Below, piece after piece: positions 13,702 through 17,026 of a stretch of 17,026 nt of DNA (positions within the stretch are counted from its first letter, which is position 1; each line of letters begins with the position of its first letter). Position numbers and translations under genes: made by a program. Source of the DNA: JAAFJT01 sp043772905 (GTDB taxonomy: Bacteria; Bacteroidota; Bacteroidia; Chitinophagales; Saprospiraceae); assembly GCA_043772905.1 (NCBI GenBank), contig JAYVFS010000054.1, forward strand, positions 1 through 17,026, read 5' to 3'. The notes beneath the pieces were generated by a model. The model ran no database searches. It saw only the letters and a list, made by a program, of their open reading frames with translations, and was not told the origin of the DNA.

Positions 13702-13758
13702 TACCTTCGCACCTTGAAAGGAAACAACATTTTTCACTTTTCATTTTTCACTTTTCAT
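13702..13758 (+). promoter_or_regulatory. mraY leader: -7-like box and two 14-bp direct repeats
   Basis: TACCTTCG (13702-13709) differs at one position from the Bacteroidota -7 consensus TAnnTTTG. Between it and the start codon are two exact tandem copies of TTTTCACTTTTCAT (13731-13744 and 13745-13758), ending one base before the ATG at 13760. A pyrimidine-rich tandem repeat where a ribosome-binding site would be expected is unusual. Confidence 0.4.
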
Positions 13759-13759
13759 C

Positions 13760-15025
13760 ATGCTTTATTCCTTATTTGAATGGTTAGATGCCCAGTATCA
13801 CTTTCCGGGTGCGGGTTTGATGCGTTACGTATCGTTTCGAGCGGCAGCGGCTATCGTGTTATCATTGACGATTGCTTTGGTTTTTGGTCGGTACATCGTT
13901 CGATTTTTGAGCAAATTGCAAATTGGTGAAACCGTACGCGATTTAGGTCTTGAAGGTCAAAAACAAAAACAAGGCACGCCAACTATGGGTGGCATTATCA
14001 TCATTTTAGCCATCATCATACCGACATTGTTGTTCTGTAAATTGGACAATATCTATGTCTTAATCATGCTTTTAGCCACGTCTTGGATGGGCGTTGTCGG
14101 TTTTTTGGACGATTATATCAAAATTTTCAAGAAAAATAAAAAAGGTTTGCCCGGTATTTTCAAAGTCATTGGGCAAGTTTCATTGGGCTTGATGATTGCA
14201 CTCATTATGCTTAAAAGTGATGATATTGTCGTCAGAATGGATAAGAAAACGGCGGAACTTAATAATTATACCATCACTAAAACCGTCTATGCTTCCGACC
14301 CAAAACGTGGCGGACAACTTCGTGAAATGGTGTATGTCAAAGCACCGTTGACAAATGTACCATTCTATAAAAACAATGAATTGGATTATTCGAAGTTCTT
14401 GAAACCCCTCTTAGGTGAAGAAACGAGTAGAAATTTGACGACCATTATCTTTATCATAATGGTCATAATCGTCGTCACTGCGGTCTCCAATGGGGCAAAC
14501 TTAACGGACGGAATTGATGGTTTAGCGGCAGGTACTTCCGCTATTATTGGTGCAACGCTCGCCATACTCGCCTATGCAACAGGTAATGCCATTTTCGCGG
14601 ATTATCTGAATATTCTGTACATTCCTAATACATCTGAATTGGTGATTTTTGCCGCCTGTTTTTTTGCGGCTTGTATTGGTTTTGTTTGGTACAACACCTT
14701 TCCAGCACAAGTTTTCATGGGCGATACAGGCTCTTTGACATTGGGTAGTATTATTGCAGTGTTCGCCATCTTAATACGTAAGGAGTTACTTATCCCAATT
14801 TTATGTGGTATTTTCTTTGCAGAGACCCTCTCTGTAATGATTCAGGTGAGTTACTTTAAATACACTAAAAAGCGATACGGCGAAGGGCGGCGTATTTTCC
14901 TCATGTCGCCTCTGCACCACCACTTTCAGAAAAAAGGTATGCCCGAACCTCGGTTGGTGACGCGCTTCTGGATTGTCGGCATTCTCTTAGCCGTTTTGAC
15001 AATCATTACGTTGAAAATTAGATAA
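13760..15025 (+). CDS. mraY: Phospho-N-acetylmuramoyl-pentapeptide transferase MraY
   Basis: MraY is an integral membrane enzyme that moves phospho-MurNAc-pentapeptide from UDP onto undecaprenyl phosphate, forming lipid I of peptidoglycan synthesis. The product has 421 residues with about ten membrane segments. Visible motifs are TPTMGG (73-78), the Asp117-Asp118 pair in GFLDDY, SNGANLTDGIDGLA (243-256; Asn247, Asp250, Asp253), FMGDTGSL (319-326, Asp322) and HHHFQKKG (386-393). The length exceeds the roughly 360 residues of E. coli MraY because of an insert at about 155-220, usual in Bacteroidota. The start MLYSLFEWL fits the family. mraY normally lies in the dcw cluster between murE/murF and murD; here it has a beta-barrel gene upstream and a convergent unrelated operon downstream, so it is detached. 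It has no ACCCCTCAGTA motif. Confidence 0.97.
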   Translation: MLYSLFEWLDAQYHFPGAGLMRYVSFRAAAAIVLSLTIALVFGRYIVRFLSKLQIGETVRDLGLEGQKQKQGTPTMGGIIIILAIIIPTLLFCKLDNIYVLIMLLATSWMGVVGFLDDYIKIFKKNKKGLPGIFKVIGQVSLGLMIALIMLKSDDIVVRMDKKTAELNNYTITKTVYASDPKRGGQLREMVYVKAPLTNVPFYKNNELDYSKFLKPLLGEETSRNLTTIIFIIMVIIVVTAVSNGANLTDGIDGLAAGTSAIIGATLAILAYATGNAIFADYLNILYIPNTSELVIFAACFFAACIGFVWYNTFPAQVFMGDTGSLTLGSIIAVFAILIRKELLIPILCGIFFAETLSVMIQVSYFKYTKKRYGEGRRIFLMSPLHHHFQKKGMPEPRLVTRFWIVGILLAVLTIITLKIR

Positions 15026-15062
15026 ATTTGATGCAACTGAAATTTCGGACAAGGTTCGGCTC

Positions 15063-15150
15063 AGGTATAGTAGACGGAAAATTGGATGTTTTTGCTTTTT
15101 TTTTTGCAAAAAAAAAATAAAAAACATCCAATTTTCCGTCTACTATACCT
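15063..15150. repeat. 88-bp long palindrome, copy 2 of the GGTATAGTA family
   Basis: Arms 15063-15093 and 15120-15150 are exact reverse complements (31 bp), beginning AGGTATAGTAGACGGAAAA. The centre is a T-tract, GC, A-tract. It lies between the converging ends of mraY and the 15254 gene. Compared with copy 1, changes in one arm (for example A to G in the CGG block) are matched in the other. Confidence 0.93.
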
Positions 15151-15253
15151 TATTCCCTACCACAAATTTGACCACTTTATTATTTTCTCGTTACCAAGTT
15201 ATTATTTACCTGTTACTATTCAAATTTCTCTATCCGATACCTTCAGCGTTGAA

Positions 15254-15574
15254 TCACAATTTTTCAAAACCGTAATCCCTTTCCACCAAACAAATACGGG
15301 TTTTAAAAGACTGATACCAAAACTCTCTGCCTTTGTCGCGTGCCACAACGTGTTCCATCTGATATTTCCAATTTCGAATCGCTTCTAAATCTGCCCAATA
15401 AGAGACAGTGATACCGACTTCATTGCGTGCGGATTCAACACCGAGAAATCCGGGCATAGTTTCAGCGAGTTCAACCATTCTATCGGCAGTTTCGGCATAG
15501 CCATTGTCCCCCTCAGTACGAAGGTTCGTGAATATGACCGCGTAATAGGGCGGTTTGGGTGTGTTAGCAATCAT
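15254..15574 (-). CDS. Antibiotic biosynthesis monooxygenase (ABM) fold protein
   Basis: This 106-residue protein has the pattern of the dimeric ABM/YqjZ-like ferredoxin-like fold: an early strand YYAVIFTNLR, a helix with MVELAETMPGFLGVES, the central strand ITVSYWADLEAIRNWK, then HVVARDKGREFWYQSF and a final strand RICLVERDYGFEKL. The WADLEAI..W segment and the WY near the end are typical. Members include monooxygenases and heme-degrading proteins, but many have no known substrate, so no reaction can be assigned. The ATG is at 15574. It follows the aminotransferase gene with only 15 nt between, so they form a minus-strand operon. One ACCCCTCAGTA motif lies in it (15508-15518 region, encoding RTEGD). 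Confidence 0.82.
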   Translation of the reverse strand: MIANTPKPPYYAVIFTNLRTEGDNGYAETADRMVELAETMPGFLGVESARNEVGITVSYWADLEAIRNWKYQMEHVVARDKGREFWYQSFKTRICLVERDYGFEKL

Positions 15575-15589
15575 GATTTTTTAATTTTA

Positions 15590-16840
15590 TTATCCTTTAG
15601 CTATATCTTTCAAAGCCTTCACAAAAGTATCTAATTCTCTAATCGAAGTATAAACATGTGGCGTAATCCGTGCACCATGTACATTCGCATAATCAATGGC
15701 GACTGTCCAAATTTTATATTTCTCAAAAAGGGTTTTGACTAATTCAGCAGGTTGCAATGTATCAATCCCCACATTTGCAATGCCGCATGAGCGTGTTTTG
15801 TCTGTTGGTGTATACAAAACGATGTGTGGCACATTGCGCACCTTATCCGTCCAGTAGTTTTGAAGATAACGCAAACGGGCTTCCTTGCGTTGAATCCCTA
15901 TTTTATTGTGAAAAGCGATGGCATTTCGAATGCTTAAATCTGTGTGAACGGGATGCGTGCCAGTGTGATTGAGTTTTCGGATATCATCATCCTTGTAACC
16001 CATGTCGCCAAAGAGTTGCCACAGTTTTTCAATCTTTTCCTGTTTGACGTATAAAAGTCCAGCGCCTAATGGACAACCTAACCATTTGTGCAAACTACTG
16101 CCATAATAATCGCAACCTAAATCATTGATTTTGAAATCAATATGAGCGAAAGCATGTGCGCCATCAACAAGAACCTCAACGCCTTTGCGGTGCGCCATGT
16201 CGCAAATCTTTTTAATCGGCAGGATTTGTCCTGTAATATTGACGATATGACTGACAAGCAACAATTTGGTTTTATCAGTTATCGCATTTTCATACATAGA
16301 TACAATCTCATCGTCTGATTCCGGGTCGTTTGGCAACGAAAGGACTTTGTTGACCATGCCATAACGTCTGGCTTGTAACTTAAACATATCGAGCATTGCA
16401 CCATAGTCTTGAACTGCCATAATGGCTTCATCGCCTTCCTTCCAATCTTTTCCAGCAATAACCGTATCGAGCGACTCGGTTGTGTTGCGCGTGATGATCA
16501 ATTCTTTGTCACTGCAACCCAACATGTCCGCTAACTGGCGCGTCACAGCGGCTTTTTCATCAAACTGACGGGTACGCATATAATACGAGGCTTCGTAATT
16601 GATGTCTCTCACATTTTTGATAAAACCTTCCAAAACCTCTTGTGGTTGCATCAAATAGTAACCATTTTCAAGATTGATGTAATCGGGTTTTAAGCGAAAA
16701 CCTTTTCGTATAGTTGCCCAAAACGTTTCGTCTTGCGCTAAGATATTAGGTGTAACGTCCATAATTGCAATGGTTTTATCAAGAAAAGCAAAGGAAACGG
16801 CTGTTCCTGCCAATGTTTTTAAAAATACTCGTTTATCCAC
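15590..16840 (-). CDS. Class V aminotransferase-fold PLP enzyme with Tat-like N-terminus
   Basis: The product is a fold-type I PLP-dependent enzyme of the class V aminotransferase, NifS/isopenicillin N epimerase-like group. In numbering from GTG 16840 (416 residues), NTTESLDTV (119-127) holds the phosphate-binding start of a helix, Asp226 and His229 lie in LVDGAHAFAHID, and the PLP lysine is Lys252 in SSLHKWLGCPLGAGLLYV. The N-terminus DKRVFLKTLAGTAVSFAF resembles a twin-arginine signal, but with Lys-Arg rather than Arg-Arg. Upstream in frame there is only a TTG at 16912, whose 24-residue extension looks unlike the family, so I favour the GTG; an unusual start or a worn start codon is possible. 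Substrate is unknown. It is the first gene of a two-gene operon with the ABM-fold protein. Confidence 0.85.
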   Translation of the reverse strand: MDKRVFLKTLAGTAVSFAFLDKTIAIMDVTPNILAQDETFWATIRKGFRLKPDYINLENGYYLMQPQEVLEGFIKNVRDINYEASYYMRTRQFDEKAAVTRQLADMLGCSDKELIITRNTTESLDTVIAGKDWKEGDEAIMAVQDYGAMLDMFKLQARRYGMVNKVLSLPNDPESDDEIVSMYENAITDKTKLLLVSHIVNITGQILPIKKICDMAHRKGVEVLVDGAHAFAHIDFKINDLGCDYYGSSLHKWLGCPLGAGLLYVKQEKIEKLWQLFGDMGYKDDDIRKLNHTGTHPVHTDLSIRNAIAFHNKIGIQRKEARLRYLQNYWTDKVRNVPHIVLYTPTDKTRSCGIANVGIDTLQPAELVKTLFEKYKIWTVAIDYANVHGARITPHVYTSIRELDTFVKALKDIAKG

Positions 16841-16946
16841 GTTGGTTATTCTTTTTACGATAATTTGGCTCGATATTGACTTCAAAATAACGATAAATAC
16901 ATCAAAACACAATTATACTGAGGGGGTGCTTTCGTTTGCGTACAAG

Positions 16947-17026
16947 GTATAGTAGACAGAAATTGAATAGGATTTTGTTTTTTTTGCAAAAAAAACAAAA
17001 TCCTATTCAATTTCTGTCTACTATAC
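16947..17026. repeat. 80-bp perfect palindrome, copy 3 of the GGTATAGTA family (reaches window end)
   Basis: Bases 16947-16986 and 16987-17026 are exact complements over 40 bp with no loop; the centre is TTTTTTTTGCAAAAAAAA. It begins GTATAGTAGACAGAAATTG and continues GGATTTTG where copies 1 and 2 have other sequence. The window ends inside it; by analogy, CCT would follow. It lies upstream of the aminotransferase gene. Confidence 0.93.

Larger units (their letters stand above)
1243..16925. repeat. Dispersed directional motif ACCCC(C)TCAGTA, 13 copies
   Basis: Cores CCCCTCAGTA on the plus strand: 1924-1933, 5904-5913, 6478-6487, 7158-7167 (last base C), 9826-9835, 11644-11653, 12180-12189, 12659-12668 and 15509-15518. 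On the minus strand (TACTGAGGGG on plus): 1243-1252, 2968-2977, 8973-8982 and 16916-16925. The C-run is 4 to 6 long and is preceded by A in 10 of 13. Twelve copies are inside coding genes, and one lies in the aminotransferase upstream region. Encoded peptides vary with frame: PSV, PQY, PLS, LRG and TEG. Confidence 0.93.

Noticed and set aside
15086..15388. Plus-strand open frame starting in the palindrome downstream of mraY
   Set aside because: It starts in the T-tract of the palindrome and runs opposite the ABM-fold gene, which has a clear family pattern.
16841..16912. TTG start at 16912 for the aminotransferase-fold protein
   Set aside because: The 24 added residues precede a recognisable Tat-like leader, which would then be internal; GTG 16840 fits better.

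Overview
The window reads as chromosomal DNA of a member of the Bacteroidota, probably a Saprospira/Chitinophaga-type lineage. The clues are a mutS promoter with the Bacteroidota -7 element (TAnnTTTG), a MraY with the long insert usual in that phylum, an exported tetratricopeptide protein paired with an outer-membrane beta-barrel, and A/T-rich leaders without strong Shine-Dalgarno sites. This placement is inference; there is no rRNA to fix it.

Layout. Positions 1-66 hold the terminator of a gene to the left. At 167-613 (minus) is an IS200-like HUH transposase of the REP-associated (RAYT) kind, with five small palindromic REP-like units at its 5' side (667-884). At 887-3030 (minus) is a type I restriction HsdR gene broken by an internal deletion plus frameshift, with no hsdM or hsdS in view. 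The stretch 3031-3835 is non-coding: a foldable RNA-like element, five 42-bp tandem repeats and simple repeats. An unrecognised helical protein with a C-terminal carboxypeptidase-regulatory-like domain follows (3836-4789, plus). It converges on mutS (4923-7661, minus) across an 86-bp palindrome. A GxxExxY/PD-(D/E)XK protein gene (8003-8407) is bracketed by two similar sets of inverted 39-bp repeats. Next is a two-gene cell-envelope operon, TPR protein and beta-barrel (8765-13543), then a 35-bp inverted repeat and mraY (13760-15025). mraY converges, across another large palindrome, on a two-gene minus operon of a small monooxygenase-fold protein (15254-15574) and a class V aminotransferase-fold protein (15590-16840). 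The window ends in a third, perfect 80-bp palindrome.

The housekeeping parts (mutS, mraY, the envelope pair) are ordinary. What stands out is the number of unrelated repeat families. (1) A directional motif, consensus ACCCC(C)TCAGTA, occurs 13 times in 17 kb, 12 of them inside genes in five reading frames, avoiding only the frame that would give a stop. (2) Three long palindromes share their ends and centre while the middle of the arms changes in matched pairs. (3) A 39-bp repeat brackets the nuclease-like gene. (4) REP-like units lie beside the RAYT. (5) A perfect 33-bp palindrome is inserted in frame in mutS. The best candidates for something undescribed are the ACCCCTCAGTA motif, the GxxExxY gene with its repeats, and the palindrome family.
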